Part shown: piece after piece, positions 62,511 through 64,000 of the stretch | Layout: every line of letters starts with the position of its first letter | How positions within the stretch are numbered: the first letter of the stretch is position 1 | Assembly (NCBI GenBank): GCA_963777625.1 | Contig: CAVZRO010000008.1 | Location: 1 to 64,000, forward strand | DNA from: DATDIC01 sp963777625 | Lineage (GTDB): Bacteria; Pseudomonadota; Alphaproteobacteria; Acetobacterales; Acetobacteraceae | Direction of reading: 5' to 3' | DNA: 64,000 nucleotides | Position numbers and translations under genes: made by a program | The notes under the pieces: generated by a model | Told to the model about the DNA's origin: nothing | Databases searched by the model: none | The model's input: only the letters and a program-made list of their open reading frames with translations

Positions 62511-63926
62511 ATGCGCCAGGGCGGATGGCTGGAACTGCTGCGCGGGGACAACGCCGCCCGTAGCGCCGTGGTCGGTGGTGGCATGATCATCCATGCCATC
62601 AGCACCTTCATCGTCGTCACCATCCTGCCGACCGTCGTCCACGAGATCGGCGGCCTGGATTACTTCGCCTGGAGCACAACGCTCTACGTCGCCGCCTCCG
62701 TCCTCGGCGGCGCGTTGTGCGCGCGGCTGCTGGCGCGCGTGGGAGCGCGCGGCAGCTACCGCGCGGCCCTGTCCTGCTTCGCACTCGGCACGCTGCTCTG
62801 CGCACTGGCGCCGTCCATGCCCGTGCTGCTGGCAGGGCGGCTGATCCAGGGCGTCGGCGCCGGCACGCTCTCCGCCCTGTCCTTCACCATGGTGCGTACG
62901 CTGTTCGACGAATCGCTGTGGTCGCGCGCCCTGTCGCTGACCTCGGCGGCCTGGGGCATCGCCACCCTGGCAGGGCCTGCGGTTGGCGGCGTCTTCGCCC
63001 AACTCGACGCCTGGCGTGCGGCATTCTGGTCGGTGCTCGCCCTCGCGCCGCTGCTCCTGCTGCTCGTCGAACGATTCCTCCCGCGTGACCTCGCGCCGCC
63101 CGCCCCGCCGCGCACACGTCTCGCATTGCTGAACATCTGCATCCTGGTGGGCAGCGCGCTCGCTATCTCCATCGGCGGCAGCGCAACCGAGGTCACCGCC
63201 AACGCCGCCTGGCTGGCGGTCGCCCTGAGCGGGCTTGCATATTTCGTCTGGCTGGAATCGCACGGCCGCCGTCTGCTGCCGTACGGCGCCTGCAACCCGG
63301 CGACTCCACTCGGAGCCGCCTACGCGACGATGTTGTTGCTCATCATCAGCGTCACCACCGAAATCTTCGTCCCCTATTTCCTGCAGATGCTGCACGGCGT
63401 GACGCCGCTGCACGCCGGCTACCTCTCCGCGCTGATGTCCGCCGGCTGGACCACGGGTTCCGTCGGCGGCTCCAGCCGGGGTGAAGGCGGTGCCCGCACC
63501 CTGCTCACCGCCGGCCCGCTGCTCGGCGCCGGAGCTATTGCCGGAATGCGCTTCCTGGTGCCGCAACCCGGCATCCTGGCGGACGAGGCCCAGCTTTGGG
63601 CGATCGGCGCCTGCCTGTTCGCCCAGGGCCTGGGCATCGGCCTCGCCTGGCCGCATCTGTGCGCCAAGGTTTTCGCCTTTGCCCCCGATACCGAGAAGGA
63701 CCTCGCCGCCACCTCCATGACCATGGTGATCATGATTGCCAATGCGCTCGGCACCGCGCTGGGTGGCATGATGACGAACCTGGCCGGAATGACCGTCCCC
63801 GGCGGCACTGCCGGCGCCGCCCTGGCCGCGGCCCGGCTGTTCGGAGTCTACGCGCTGGCGCCGCTGCTGGCGTTCCTGGTGGTGCGTCGCCTGCTATGGT
63901 TTCGCATGCTGACCCCGGTGCGCTGA
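62511..63926 (+). CDS. MFS transporter
   Basis: A 471-residue major facilitator, probable drug or metabolite exporter of the 12-14 segment class. It has DYFAWSTTLYVAASVLGGALCARLLARVGARG (motif A region), LIQGVGAGTLSALSFTMVRTLF and AAWGIATLAGPAVGGVFA (motif C of antiporters). ATG 62511 starts at the first hydrophobic half. The in-frame stretch back to 62031 is antisense to the Hint gene. The substrate is not predictable. Confidence 0.88.
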   Translation: MRQGGWLELLRGDNAARSAVVGGGMIIHAISTFIVVTILPTVVHEIGGLDYFAWSTTLYVAASVLGGALCARLLARVGARGSYRAALSCFALGTLLCALAPSMPVLLAGRLIQGVGAGTLSALSFTMVRTLFDESLWSRALSLTSAAWGIATLAGPAVGGVFAQLDAWRAAFWSVLALAPLLLLLVERFLPRDLAPPAPPRTRLALLNICILVGSALAISIGGSATEVTANAAWLAVALSGLAYFVWLESHGRRLLPYGACNPATPLGAAYATMLLLIISVTTEIFVPYFLQMLHGVTPLHAGYLSALMSAGWTTGSVGGSSRGEGGARTLLTAGPLLGAGAIAGMRFLVPQPGILADEAQLWAIGACLFAQGLGIGLAWPHLCAKVFAFAPDTEKDLAATSMTMVIMIANALGTALGGMMTNLAGMTVPGGTAGAALAAARLFGVYALAPLLAFLVVRRLLWFRMLTPVR

Positions 63927-64000
63927 GCGCCTCATCCCGGCGATCCGCACTGCCCGCTATAGGACCGCAGATCGACCCGCCGCAGAATCTCCGTCTTTCC

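Noticed and set aside
1..64000. tRNA or rRNA genes
   Set aside because: None recognised in the intergenic spaces on either strand; short tRNA-like stretches were not convincing.

Overview
The window is GC-rich alphaproteobacterial chromosome. Gene content and gene style suggest Rhodospirillales/Acetobacteraceae: a nusA-infB block, a CcmCDEFGHI cytochrome c maturation operon, Hint-domain and beta-helix secreted proteins, a PrsT-like TPR protein, and many acyl-CoA and TRAP genes. This assignment is an inference from family resemblance; no rRNA or tRNA gene was seen to confirm it.

Layout. 0-4.1 kb: an IS701-type insertion sequence abuts a beta-lactamase-fold hydrolase and an acyltransferase. 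4.2-10.2 kb: rimP-nusA-ylxR-infB-rbfA, with an intrinsic-terminator hairpin directly before rimP. 10.4-17.2 kb: a secreted beta-helix protein (frame broken), a PrsT-like TPR protein and a GT4 glycosyltransferase. 17.4-20.2 kb: a three-gene operon (D-amino-acid dehydrogenase type FAD enzyme, Asp/Glu-racemase-fold enzyme, enoyl-CoA hydratase). 20.3-24.8 kb: a FecR/DUF6600 protein, a small lipoprotein, an M20 peptidase and small proteins. 25.1-33.2 kb: a catabolic locus in which a LysR regulator, alpha/beta hydrolase, bifunctional FadJ-like enzyme and FAH-family enzyme are divergent from a DctQM-DctP TRAP transporter. 33.2-35.1 kb: a group II intron inserted at a palindromic repeat. 35.2-40.7 kb: an F420-associated cluster of three luciferase-like (LLM) oxidoreductases and a CofG-CofH (FbiC) type FO synthase carrying about 14 frameshifts. 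40.7-44.2 kb: an AT-richer restriction-modification island bounded by imperfect direct repeats. 44.2-49 kb: small housekeeping and accessory genes, including a GNAT-Nudix fusion and a CinA-type protein. 49-53.3 kb: a damaged cassette of murein hydrolases, a chymotrypsin-like protease and two small membrane proteins, preceded by an AT-rich spacer. 53.8-60.1 kb: an EVE-Uma2 pair and the ccmCDEFGHI operon, mostly joined by 4-base overlaps. 60.4-63.9 kb: a tandem choice-of-anchor plus Hint protein (frame broken) and an MFS transporter.

Two window-wide patterns stand out. First, a family of palindromic intergenic repeats recurs near 17.3, 25.0, 28.1, 35.1 and 60.2 kb. Second, single-base frameshifts are heavily concentrated at 35-53 kb. 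They leave motifs and downstream frames intact, so sequencing error must be weighed against real gene decay there.
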